A stretch of 64,000 nt of DNA from SAR324 cluster bacterium (GTDB lineage Bacteria > SAR324 > XYD2-FULL-50-16). Positions 55,205 to 63,840 of the stretch are shown piece after piece. Below the pieces are notes generated by a model, which was given only the letters and a program-made list of their open reading frames with translations, was not told where the DNA came from and ran no database searches. The translations under genes and the position numbers were made by a program. The stretch spans positions 94,411 to 158,410 of the forward strand of contig JANQGX010000064.1 in the NCBI GenBank assembly GCA_028282885.1. Reading direction: 5' to 3'. The stretch's first letter is position 1; each line of letters begins with the position of its first letter.

Positions 55205-55701
55205 AGTATATTCCTCAGCATCCCATACATCGGCTTCACCGATCATAGTCCCTACAAAGCCCACCTCAAGATGCTGGAAGAGCTTAAAAAGGGTGGGGTA
55301 TAAAAATGACCTCCTCGCAGATGCCAATCAAAGCGGCCGATCCCCACCATGATAGTTTTATCACCCATGTGGTACCAAAATGTGTGAAGGCAGGCATTGG
55401 TGTATTGGCAATGAAGACATTGGCCGATGGACGTTTCTTCGGAGGGAACAGGGGTTGGGGGCGTACACATGTCTCTGTCGATCCGATCATACCGGCGATT
55501 CTTTCTGTAGAGGATGTTCTCGGCTTTGTATGATCGCTACCCGTCACCACCCTTGTCAGTGGTATGGAAAGCGTTCAACGGGTTTCCCGGAATGCTGCCT
55601 TGGCTCGCAAAACCTGGAATTGGAACCAGGCGGAACAGCAAAAACGCATCGACGCTGTGGCCTCTATTGCCGGCCGGGATCTCGAATTCTACAAGAACTG
55701 A
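55205..55701 (+). pseudogene. aldo/keto reductase remnant
   Basis: Pieces of an aldo/keto reductase. The first piece reads YIGFTDHSPYKAHLKMLEE, then stops after KKGGV. A frameshift leads to the second piece, ADPHHDSFITHVVPKC and GIGVLAMKTLADGRFFGG, which ends at a TGA (55531-55533) after VLGFV. In the same frame, past that TGA, SLPVTTLVSGMES and RNAALARK continue to GRDLEFYKN, the normal end of the family. So there is one frameshift and one stop at a site usually filled by Trp or Leu, and the 5' half is missing. It is a clear decayed gene, not an ancestor of the intact one at 55922, which belongs to another subgroup. Confidence 0.85.
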
Positions 55702-55921
55702 CAGGAGTAATTTTCAATTTTTGGTTTTTTAAGGATAGCCACCGGGTAAGTATTGACCTGCACTGATTAACGGTTAATGGGATATAAACGATAATGATTT
55801 ATACATATTCAGAAGGCTTAAATTTTGGTAGAAATCCTCAGGTAAAAGTTCAGTGCGGTACCGACGCACTTTTCCTGAAAATTAACAACTCAGTTCACTG
55901 TCTATGAAAGGAGATGGAATA

Positions 55922-56878
55922 ATGAAACAGTCAACAACCCTGGGACACAGCACACTCAAGATTAACCGAATCGGCCTTGGTTGTATGGGCATGTCGGAAT
56001 TTTATGGATCCTTTGATGAGACGGAATCCATAAAAACATTGCACAAAGCCATCGACCTGGGAGTCAATTTTTTCGATACTGCCGATATGTATGGTAGCGG
56101 AGCTAATGAGCAACTATTAGGCAAGGCCTTTCAAGACCGCTGGGATGAGGTTGTTTTGGCAACCAAATTTGCCGTTATGAGGGGAGCCAACGGGGAATTT
56201 CTCGGACTTAACGGAAAGCCGGAATACATCAGGGAGGCTTGCGACCAAAGTCTGCAGAATCTGGGGATTGAAGCCATTGATTTGTATTACATGCATCGAC
56301 AGGATCCCGATGTGGAGATTGAAGAAATTGTCGGCACCATGGCCGATCTGGTCAAGCAGGGCAAGGTAAAAACCATCGGCCTTTCTGAAGTTGAACCGGA
56401 GACGCTTCGTCGTGCTCATGCTGTTCATCCCATTTCAGCCCTTCAAACAGAGTATTCCTTATGGAGCCGAGAGCCTGAAAAAGAAATATTTGACGTGTGC
56501 AAAGAACTCGGTATTACTTTCGTGCCATACAGTCCTTTGGGACGAGGGTTCCTGACCGGAGCGATTAAAAGCCGAGCTGATTTGGAAGAGGGTGACTGGC
56601 GCCTCGATAATCCTCGTTTTACCGATGAAGCGATCAAAGATAATCTTAGATTTGTCGAGGTTGTCGATGAGATTGCCCGAAGCAAAGGCGTATCCAAAGC
56701 ACAGATTGCCCTTGCTTGGGTTTTGAGTCAAAACGATGAAATAACACCTATCCCCGGGACAAGAAAAATTCATCGTCTGGAAGAGAATTTGGGCGCATTT
56801 GAGGTGGAACTAACTCAAACCGATCTAGATGTTATTGAAAGAAACATGCCCAAAGCAACCGTTGGAGATAGATACTGA
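55922..56878 (+). CDS. aldo/keto reductase (AKR13-like)
   Basis: A 318-residue NADPH-dependent aldo/keto reductase. Motifs: IGLGCMGMSEFYG at the start, FFDTADMYGSG with catalytic Asp and Tyr, LATKFAV with Lys, YYMHRQDPD with His, and PIPGTRKIHRLEENLGA for cofactor binding. Length and order are typical of the YakC/AKR13 group, which reduces broad aldehydes and ketones. The ATG at 55922 has aaggag 8 bases ahead; the earlier ATG at 55904 is not preferred. The REP-like copy 5 follows its stop and separates it from a convergent chemoreceptor gene. Confidence 0.93.
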   Translation: MKQSTTLGHSTLKINRIGLGCMGMSEFYGSFDETESIKTLHKAIDLGVNFFDTADMYGSGANEQLLGKAFQDRWDEVVLATKFAVMRGANGEFLGLNGKPEYIREACDQSLQNLGIEAIDLYYMHRQDPDVEIEEIVGTMADLVKQGKVKTIGLSEVEPETLRRAHAVHPISALQTEYSLWSREPEKEIFDVCKELGITFVPYSPLGRGFLTGAIKSRADLEEGDWRLDNPRFTDEAIKDNLRFVEVVDEIARSKGVSKAQIALAWVLSQNDEITPIPGTRKIHRLEENLGAFEVELTQTDLDVIERNMPKATVGDRY

Positions 56879-56885
56879 TCGGAGA

Positions 56886-56932
56886 AAAGGGGATGTATTT
56901 CAAATGTCAATATTTCAACTACGTCCCCTTTT
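56886..56932 (-). repeat. REP-like palindrome family, copy 5 (imperfect)
   Basis: The arm aatatttcaactacgtcccc with caaatgtc before it, and a diverged opposite arm aaaaggggatgta. It lies exactly between two convergent stop codons and, with A- and T-runs on both sides, may act as a bidirectional terminator. Confidence 0.85.
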
Positions 56933-56934
56933 TT

Positions 56935-59160
56935 TCAGTATTTTCCGTAATCAACGTCATCTAGAGTAATCGTACTTTGATTTTGATGATTCATTACAGG
57001 TAGTATTTCGTCGTTTATTTCACCAAAAGTCTTATTTGCCGAATCTCCTGTCAATTCTAAATCCCGGACCGGTTTTGAGTAGTCACCGGTTGAAACCTTA
57101 AACTCATTCATCAGTCGAGCCATCTCTGTTGACTGACTTGAAAGCTCTTCGGCTGCGGAAGCCGTTTCTTCGGAAACTGATGAATTTTGCTGAACAACAT
57201 TGCTTACCTGGTTAAGCGCAAGGTTTATTTCAGATATCCCTTTGGCTTGTTGATTCGAACCAATGACGATTTCCTTAACCAGATCATTTACTTTATTGAC
57301 ATTCTCATCGATTTCACCCAGCACTTCAGCCGTTGTCTCTACATTTTTGACACCGTTTTCCACTTCTTTCAAAGAATCTTCAATTAGGTTTGTGGTGTCC
57401 TTTGCCGCTTCAGCACTTCGACTGGCCAGATTTCTGACCTCCTCAGCTACCACGGCGAACCCTTTTCCGTATGTCCCGGCCCGGGCAGCCTCAACGGCTG
57501 CATTCAGTGCCAACAGGTTCGTTTGAAATGCGATTTCGTCGATAACCTTGATAACTTTGGACACCTTTGCACTTGTTTCGTTAATTTTCGACATTGATTT
57601 AATCATGGTGTCCATCTGTGCAGTTCCTTTTTTAACAGTCTTTATCGATTTTGTTGAAAGCTCTTGTGCCTGATTGGCATTTTGATCATTGCGTTTGGTC
57701 TGTCCCTCAACCTCTGTCATTGATGAGCTTACCTCCTCCAGACTGGCGGCTTGCTGAGTTGTACCGCTGGCAAGAGTCTGTGCAGACTCTTGCAATTGAT
57801 CGGCACCAACATTCAGCTCGTTGGCAGTCGCTTTCAACTGACTGATTGTACTACTTAGATTCTGTGTCATCAGGCTAAGTGATTGCCCCATTAGATCATT
57901 CTCTGAAGCAAGCTTGACTTTTGCGGTTAAATCGCCGCTCGCGATGGTTTTGGTTATATTGACCTGAGACTTCAGGTTTTCAACCATTCTATTAAACGAG
58001 ATACCTAATTCTGCTATTTCATCAGTTCCTTTGACATCGATAGTTCTTTCCACTACGCCTTTGGACATCAGATTCAGAATAGCAACCAATTCTTCCATTG
58101 GATTGGAGATTTTCCTTGCAACGATAAACGCAGTAAGTATTCCAAATACCGATGCCAGAATAGCTCCCGCGACAATCACCAACTTTGTCACAAGTGCACT
58201 GGTTTCAGCCGCACTTTGCCTGTTTTCCATCAAACCTTGTTCCACCTCGATAAATCTGGCTATATCAGCTCTAATACCGTCCATGAACTGCTTTCCCGCA
58301 GCTTTCTCCAACAACTCAACCTGATCATGCATGGTGGCGGGAATCTCATTTACTTCATATCTGGCTTTTATTTCCGGGTCAGCCGCCTTTTGAATCCACT
58401 CATTCAATAGGCTTTGAATTTTATAAACATCTTCCTGGTTGACATCTGTGCCATTTGAACTTTTCACAAACGTCTGTAACTCATCCAGATGATTACGAAA
58501 TGCTGACTGGCCCCCCTCAAACGGTTCCAGGGATTCCTCTTTGCCGGTCAATAAAAATCCCCTTTGTCCGGTTTCCATATTCACCAAATCCAATGTCACT
58601 GCCTGAATTATATATCTCCCCTGTAGATTGGATTCTTTGGCAAACTTGTCGTCTACTGTTTTCAACGCTTCCCTCATCCTGTCAAAAATCTCTTTCCCTA
58701 CAACCCTGGCCTGGATTTCTTCAAAAGCCAAAGCAGTGTCGTAACCCTCATTAATCTTCCTTCTCAATGCAATCTGAGGCTCCGCGGCTTTAGCCAGCCA
58801 TTGGTTGGCATTGGCTTCAATTTCCTTTAAAAGCTCAACTTGGGCCGGGTTATCACTAACCGTTTGTTGGGCTGAAGCCATTAATTTGAAAAAGTTCTCT
58901 TTACCTTGATGATAAGGCTCCAGGAATACCTCTTTCCCGGCAGCCAGAAAACCACGCATTCCTGTTTCCATATTAACCATTTCAGCAACAAGCTTATTCC
59001 CGTCTTCGATCACATTGTGGGTGTGATCGACCCACCCGGCAGTGCTTTGGAGATTGTTGACACTTATTAAGACAGATATTGAAATTACAAACATCAATAT
59101 CAACACAATGCCAACGTTGAAAAATATCTTTGATCTGATTTTAAAGTTATCCAGATTCAT
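56935..59160 (-). CDS. methyl-accepting chemotaxis protein with two CHASE3-like sensor units
   Basis: A 741-residue chemoreceptor. TM1 is about 8-30, TM2 about 325-350. The periplasmic part carries two CHASE3-like units: VNMETGMRGFLAAGKEVFLEPY and VNMETGQRGFLLTGKEESLEPF. A HAMP domain follows (about 350-405), then the signalling hairpin, with EIAFQTNLLALNAAVEAARAG at its tip. It ends in STITLDDVDYGKY, shared with the next receptor. It should form a transmembrane dimer in a CheA/CheW array. ATG at 59160 is preferred (aagga 7 bases ahead) over TTG at 59184. Ligand unknown. Confidence 0.92.
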   Translation of the reverse strand: MNLDNFKIRSKIFFNVGIVLILMFVISISVLISVNNLQSTAGWVDHTHNVIEDGNKLVAEMVNMETGMRGFLAAGKEVFLEPYHQGKENFFKLMASAQQTVSDNPAQVELLKEIEANANQWLAKAAEPQIALRRKINEGYDTALAFEEIQARVVGKEIFDRMREALKTVDDKFAKESNLQGRYIIQAVTLDLVNMETGQRGFLLTGKEESLEPFEGGQSAFRNHLDELQTFVKSSNGTDVNQEDVYKIQSLLNEWIQKAADPEIKARYEVNEIPATMHDQVELLEKAAGKQFMDGIRADIARFIEVEQGLMENRQSAAETSALVTKLVIVAGAILASVFGILTAFIVARKISNPMEELVAILNLMSKGVVERTIDVKGTDEIAELGISFNRMVENLKSQVNITKTIASGDLTAKVKLASENDLMGQSLSLMTQNLSSTISQLKATANELNVGADQLQESAQTLASGTTQQAASLEEVSSSMTEVEGQTKRNDQNANQAQELSTKSIKTVKKGTAQMDTMIKSMSKINETSAKVSKVIKVIDEIAFQTNLLALNAAVEAARAGTYGKGFAVVAEEVRNLASRSAEAAKDTTNLIEDSLKEVENGVKNVETTAEVLGEIDENVNKVNDLVKEIVIGSNQQAKGISEINLALNQVSNVVQQNSSVSEETASAAEELSSQSTEMARLMNEFKVSTGDYSKPVRDLELTGDSANKTFGEINDEILPVMNHQNQSTITLDDVDYGKY

Positions 59161-59974
59161 ATTTAATCCTTGTATAAGTTGCAAATAGCGAAATATTTAA
59201 CGCTGTTTGAATACTCAGCATAGTGAGCATTACTGTCCAGTCCCGCTTTAGGTCAAGCAGACGTTGTCTGCTCCAATACTTCCTCTAGCATTACGGGTTT
59301 ATCATAAAGCGGAACTACAATTTGATTTTTCGATTCAGCTCAAACAGATAATCACATTGATGGAATCCTGAATGTGTTCTTGTAGGACGCAGGTCTTACC
59401 TGAACGGAAATCGATCAACTCCTCCGCCACACCCACAATCAAATCGATTGCTATTTGTTTATCCAAATGATGCGGGTTTGTTTAAACAATCTCCTCTCTT
59501 CACGCCAATCACCTAAATTACTACACCCGGCAGATTATTAACCGCCCTTTATCACATAACTGTTGCCGTTTTTCAATCGAAATGCTGTCTAACAAAAACA
59601 CTTGCAGCATTTAATGTGCCACAAAATATTTCATCAACTGCTCTAAGTCAATGGCCGTCTGTTTCTATGAGATGTCAGTTTGTGACAAAGATAAAATCCG
59701 GGACATATCAAATGCATACATATTGGGGTGATTGAACCTCCGAGAATGATGTCAAAGGGGGCTATTGGATAAATTCTAAACTTGGTTGGGAAAATACCAG
59801 ATTCGTCAGTATTTTCGTTTGAACTGCGACATTTTATTCGATACAGAAGTGTTTCTAGCCTTCATTTGCATTTGAGACATATTTATACCTTGTAATAGTC
59901 CTTCTGGGTACATTCAATCTGTCCGGCACAAGATAGTCTATTACACTTAAGGACTAGTGGTACCTCTGGCTCCC
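59161..59974. other. non-coding region between two chemoreceptor genes
   Basis: About 810 bases. It contains a hairpin gcagac-gtt-gtctgc (59258-59272). Reading the minus strand near 59260-59470 gives short open pieces such as YDKPVMLEEVLEQ that could be a decayed gene; I cannot identify it. Otherwise I see nothing. Confidence 0.45.
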
Positions 59975-61783
59975 CTAGTATTTTCCAAAACTGTCATCGT
60001 CCAGGGTAATCATCTTCGCCGGTGTGACTCTCTCAGGTTCTTTGTGTGATACCGGTTTCACCTCCGGTTGCGAAATAGAAACAGATTGCTGTTGTCTTTC
60101 CGATTGATCCACCTTGAACTGGTTCATCAATGCCTGCAGTTCCATCGCCTGACCACTCAATTCTTCAGATGCTGAAGCAGCTTCTTCAGAAATAGAAGAG
60201 TTTTGTTGAACCACATTATTCACTTGGGTTAGTGATGTATTAATCTCTGCAGTGCTATTACTTTGTTCCAGTGAAGCAGCTGCAATCTCACTCACGAGAT
60301 CATTTACTTTTATTACAGCCTCCTTTATTTCTTTCAACACATCTGCTGTTTTTCCCGCATTAGTAACACCTGAGTTAACCTCTTTCACAGAGTTCTCGAT
60401 CAACTCTGTGGTATTTTTTGCGGCCTCGGCACTTCTCGCGGCCAGAGTTCGAACTTCATCCGCCACCACGGCAAATCCCTTCCCATATTTTCCCGCACGG
60501 GCGGCTTCAACAGCCGCGTTTAAAGCCAGCAAATTGGTTTGGAACGCGATTTCATCAATCACTTTTATGATTTTTGAGACATCTAAACTGGATTTGTTGA
60601 TTCTATCCATCGCAGCGAGCATATCTTTCATCTGATCATTTCCCTGATTAGCAATCTCCATAGTCTGGCTTGTCAGTTGGACCGCCTGATTGGCATTATC
60701 GTTGCTCGCCTTGGCACGACTGTCAACTTCTGACATGGTAGAACCAATTTCCTCTAAACTAGCTGCCTGTTCAGTCGTTCCGCTGGCCAGCGACTGGGAT
60801 ACGTTGGAAATCTCGCTTGCGCCGGAATTGACCTGATCGGTAACGATCATGACCTGTGTGACAGCCTGACTCAACATTTTGATAGCTTCATTGATACTGT
60901 CTGTATCAAGTTTACTTTCTTCCTCGGTCTTTACCTGGGAAGTCAGGTCTCCATTTTTGACTGCGCCCATTACCCGGTTGATTTCCCGGAAACCTGAATT
61001 GAGTATTTTTAGCAGTCTATTGAAACCCGCGCCCAACTGACCGGTTTCGTCCTTTTGATCCAGTTCGATTTGTTTTGAAAAATCTCCTGACTTCATAATT
61101 TCGGAAATGGCAGTGGTGATGTATTTCAGTGGACCGCCGACAGATCGAATAATGATGAATCCAAATAGAACTGCCAGTATTAATATGACAAAAGCGATCA
61201 TGAGAAAAACTGATGAAAGAGAGTTGATATCATTAATCACAGTACTTAGCATGCTATCCGCTTCCTGAATTTGCTCTTTTACAAAGGGTTCAAGAGCAGT
61301 CGCCAGTGCTTCCGCTTGCTCGTCAAAAGTTCCCATGGTTTCATTTCCACTCTCCGGCCCACCGTCAATATAGGCTTGAGCCATTTTCTTTCCAACGGCA
61401 TAATAGTTATCAACTTTTTCTTTCAACAAAGTCATATCGTTTACTTTGTCAACATTACCTTCTTCCTGGAACATCGTCTTAAATCGCTGCAAACCTATTA
61501 GGAACGACTGGTAATGTTTTTCAGCCTCATCAAAACCGTCGTCGAAACCCTCGTAAGCTCGTGTTGCTGATATATCCGATAACCACTGTTGGATTTGAAC
61601 AACGTCCTTGTCCATTTGAAGCGCGACCAGGGCGAAAACAAATCTTTCGTTTTTTGCACGATTGATTACCTGCTCTACATCATTGCTCAGTACAGCATGA
61701 TAAACACTCATAAACATAATCAGGATGACCGGAACTGCAAATGCGATTGCAATTTTGATTGATATCTTAAGATTCTTCCACAT
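59975..61783 (-). CDS. methyl-accepting chemotaxis protein with helical-bundle sensor
   Basis: A 602-residue chemoreceptor. TM1 is about 8-28 and TM2 about 190-212; between lies a helical bundle sensor of about 160 residues, with no CHASE3 motif. HAMP (about 212-265) is followed by an inserted helical part and the signalling domain, whose tip has EIAFQTNLLALNAAVEAARAG, identical in the core to the other receptor. It ends ITLDDDSFGKY, like its neighbour. The ATG at 61783 has aaggtgg just ahead; an ATG at 61813 lies in IS remnant sequence and is less likely. Its 5' flank is an IS fragment. Confidence 0.9.
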   Translation of the reverse strand: MWKNLKISIKIAIAFAVPVILIMFMSVYHAVLSNDVEQVINRAKNERFVFALVALQMDKDVVQIQQWLSDISATRAYEGFDDGFDEAEKHYQSFLIGLQRFKTMFQEEGNVDKVNDMTLLKEKVDNYYAVGKKMAQAYIDGGPESGNETMGTFDEQAEALATALEPFVKEQIQEADSMLSTVINDINSLSSVFLMIAFVILILAVLFGFIIIRSVGGPLKYITTAISEIMKSGDFSKQIELDQKDETGQLGAGFNRLLKILNSGFREINRVMGAVKNGDLTSQVKTEEESKLDTDSINEAIKMLSQAVTQVMIVTDQVNSGASEISNVSQSLASGTTEQAASLEEIGSTMSEVDSRAKASNDNANQAVQLTSQTMEIANQGNDQMKDMLAAMDRINKSSLDVSKIIKVIDEIAFQTNLLALNAAVEAARAGKYGKGFAVVADEVRTLAARSAEAAKNTTELIENSVKEVNSGVTNAGKTADVLKEIKEAVIKVNDLVSEIAAASLEQSNSTAEINTSLTQVNNVVQQNSSISEEAASASEELSGQAMELQALMNQFKVDQSERQQQSVSISQPEVKPVSHKEPERVTPAKMITLDDDSFGKY

Positions 61784-61814
61784 GTTCACCACCTTTTTCT
61801 CAGTTGTACCCATT

Positions 61815-62296
61815 GTTGTATGGATTTTTGCTTTTTTTGGAATTTGATCGATAATCGGCCTAATCTATTGATAAATAGGCATCAATCAAAGATCCATCAA
61901 TGGTCGCGAGTTGTCCCAAACTGGAAAACTCTTTTGGTAATGCGAGAGCGGCTTTGGCATAAAGTTCTTCAAAGACTGCTGTCAGTTGTTCAAGCCCTCT
62001 TGAACCGATGGTTTCAAAAAAGGTTGTTTTCTTGATTCCATCTTAAGAGGCAACCCGTTGAGCATTTTTGTCATGTGTCAGGGTGTGAATCAGATCACAG
62101 CCAGACATGGAGCCACTCAAATGGTAATAAACCGGTGTTTTCAACTGGTGTTCAAAAGTAAACTCAAAAGGTCTGTTGTATCCCGATTTAAGTTCGGATC
62201 CTTTACGGCAATCTCCAGACCCGGTTCAATAAATTTTGAAAATGAGAATAAACTAACTTTCTTCTTTCCCACTATCCAGTAGCTCACATGTTTCAT
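61815..62296 (-). pseudogene. IS4-like transposase remnant
   Basis: On the minus strand, from an ATG at 62296, the frame reads HVSYWIVGKKKVSLFSFSKF and DPNLNRDTTDLLSLLLNTS, then stops. One frame over, FEHQLKTPVYYHLSGSMSG and HTLTHDKNAQRVAS continue; after a TAA come FFETIGSRGLEQLTAVFEEL, LGQLATIDGSLIDAYLSID (with the first Asp of a DDE triad), a TAG, and ADYRSNSKKSK. This order matches the N-terminal half of IS4-group transposases. The remaining catalytic half is gone: the remnant stops at the chemoreceptor gene start. There is at least one frameshift and two nonsense codons. Confidence 0.82.
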
Positions 62297-62522
62297 TTCC
62301 TTGGAGAATTTTGCTTTTCAAAATGCGGCGCCACCGAAAAAGAAGATGGATGTCAAGTAAACAGTTGGTTTATTTTCATATTTTTTACTTGCAAAGTCCG
62401 AACCGGACAACACTGAGTTGTACCAGAGCATTCAGATATACCTTTGGTAGAATATCATCCCAGAGTACACATTATGACAGCTTTTCAAAGATAATCTCAA
62501 GTTATTTATTCATTAGTTAAAG

Positions 62523-62720
62523 CTAATTAAGGATCAGGCTTGCGTTTTTCAAAGCTTCTATCTCTTGTCGATAATGATTACTAGCCTCAACTTTCTTTTT
62601 TAAATTAGTAAGTTATCTGCTCAAAGTCGATACATCTTTACCAAAGTACTCGGCCGCTTCACTTATACTACCGGCCTGACCAGAGAACAGAAATGTCACT
62701 AACCATCGGATTTTCGAAGC
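62523..62720 (-). pseudogene. RAYT (REP-associated tyrosine transposase) C-terminal remnant
   Basis: The minus strand reads SKIRWLVTFLFSGQAGSISE and AAEYFGKDVSTLSR, then a TAA, then LTNLKKKVEAS and RQEIEALKNAS before a TAG. This helix-turn-helix-like tail resembles the DnaA-like end of long RAYT proteins (where STLSRQ is typical, so CAA to TAA). The Y1 catalytic domain is not seen. If correct, it is the likely source of the REP-like family in this window. Confidence 0.6.
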
Positions 62721-62744
62721 CAGATGGGATCGGTTGAATAGGGG

Positions 62745-62785
62745 GTCGAATAGGCTGAGGGGGAAGTTCCCTCGGCCTACTCGAC
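62745..62785. repeat. imperfect palindrome next to the transposase remnant
   Basis: Arms gtcgaataggctgaggg (62745-62761) and ccctcggcctactcgac (62769-62785) pair with two mismatches over a 7-base loop. It may be a REP-like or end structure of the RAYT element, and it separates that remnant from hicA. Confidence 0.65.
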
Positions 62786-62837
62786 TCAGAATAGAATCAT
62801 TTTGCCATTGTCCACATAAACGTGTACGCTGTAAATC

Positions 62838-63020
62838 ATGAAACGGAACAAACTTGAGAATGAGTTAAGAAAGCTTGGTTGGTGGTTTCTAAGGCATGGA
62901 GGGGACCAAGATACTTGAACTGATGGAGACAGGCAAGAACCGGTTCCTCGGCACAATGAAATTAATGAAAAGCTAGCTCGTTCTATAATATGCAAGGCAA
63001 AAAGAGGAGTTCGATCATGA
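62838..63020 (+). pseudogene. hicA: hicA toxin with in-frame stop
   Basis: A 60-codon HicA frame: NKLENELRKLGWWFLRHGGDQ, then a TGA at codon 27 (62916-62918), then TDGDRQEPVPRHNEINEKLA and RSIICKAKRGV. HicA is an mRNA-cleaving ribosome-independent toxin with an active His in the RHGG-like position, seen here. The stop falls where relatives have an aromatic residue (Tyr or Trp), so a TGG to TGA change is likely. The end overlaps hicB in ATGA, as in an intact hicAB operon. Toxin should be inactive unless the stop is read through. Confidence 0.85.
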
Positions 63021-63457
63021 GGTTTTCAGGTTCAATATATAAAGACGGGAAGCTCTGGCTGGCAGAGATTCCGATTCTAGACTTAATGACTCAAGGAAAG
63101 ACAAAGAAAGAAACATACGAAATGGTTGCCGATATGTTGGAATCGCTAATCAACAAAGTTAATTTCAAAGTTGAGATTTTCAAAGGGAAAAAAGGCTCAT
63201 TTGAAGTTGGTTTTTCAGAACCAAAGCATATGGTGAGCCTTCTTTTGCAGCGTAAACGTGAACTTAGCGGGCTTTCACTGGCTCAAGTTGCCAATAAGCT
63301 CGGCATGAAATCACGTAATACGTATGCCCGCTATGAGCAGGGACGTTCTGTTCCCAGTGTGGAGAAACTTAATGAACTACTCAAGGCAGTGTGCCCACAA
63401 AGAGATATAGTCATAACTGAAAGCACAATTCCCCTAACAAAAAATGCTTCCAGTTAA
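63017..63457 (+). CDS. hicB: HicB-type antitoxin with XRE helix-turn-helix
   Basis: A 146-residue antitoxin. The N-terminal HicB partial RNase-H-like fold has GSIYKDGKLWLAEIPILDLMT and GKTKKETYEMVADMLE. The C-terminal Xre-like HTH includes LQRKRELSGLSLAQVANKLGM and RNTYARYEQGRSVPSVEKLNE. It binds HicA and represses the hicAB promoter. ATG at 63017 has gaggag 8 bases ahead and overlaps the hicA frame stop. Because hicA has a nonsense codon, this looks like an orphan antitoxin kept intact, perhaps as an anti-addiction module. Confidence 0.9.
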   Translation: MRFSGSIYKDGKLWLAEIPILDLMTQGKTKKETYEMVADMLESLINKVNFKVEIFKGKKGSFEVGFSEPKHMVSLLLQRKRELSGLSLAQVANKLGMKSRNTYARYEQGRSVPSVEKLNELLKAVCPQRDIVITESTIPLTKNASS

Positions 63458-63501
63458 GTGGCCTCACGGCCACCAACTGAAGCTGGTGTTATAAGCCCTA
63501 A

Positions 63502-63840
63502 ATGACTAAAGTTACCATGTTAAATCTAAAGAAGAATCCAACATTATCCGATTTTCAGAAGTACGTTGAAGAACTGGAAGTTAAGAGAGGCTTTCGTGAT
63601 CAATCCGCACGAGATAAATGCTTACTTTTAGGTGAAGAAATTGGGGAGCTGTTCAAAGCGATCCGAAAAGCAGAAGGTCTCAAGATCGATAAAGACTCAA
63701 CTTTCGGGAATATATCCCATGAGCTCGCGGATATTTTAATCTATCTCTGTTCAATTGCTAACAGGTTCAACATTGATTTGGAAAAATCTTTCAGAGAGAA
63801 AGAGGAAGTAAACAAAAAACGAACATGGGATACAAGCTGA
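63502..63840 (+). CDS. MazG-like nucleotide pyrophosphohydrolase
   Basis: A 112-residue all-alpha NTP pyrophosphatase. Conserved metal-binding acids are in LGEEIGELFKAI (E-x-x-E-like) and ISHELADILIYLCSIA (E-x-x-D). These enzymes cleave non-canonical or excess dNTPs and are often found beside toxin-antitoxin and mobile genes. It starts 44 bases after hicB on the same strand, perhaps co-transcribed. The ribosome site is weak; an ATG at 63517 is a possible alternative. The last 160 bases of the window after this gene show nothing recognisable. Confidence 0.85.
   Translation: MTKVTMLNLKKNPTLSDFQKYVEELEVKRGFRDQSARDKCLLLGEEIGELFKAIRKAEGLKIDKDSTFGNISHELADILIYLCSIANRFNIDLEKSFREKEEVNKKRTWDTS

Noticed and set aside
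62838..63020. TGA as selenocysteine or reassigned Trp in hicA and the reductase remnant
   Set aside because: Many intact genes in the window end with TGA, and the decayed genes also carry frameshifts or other stops; no SECIS-like element was recognised.
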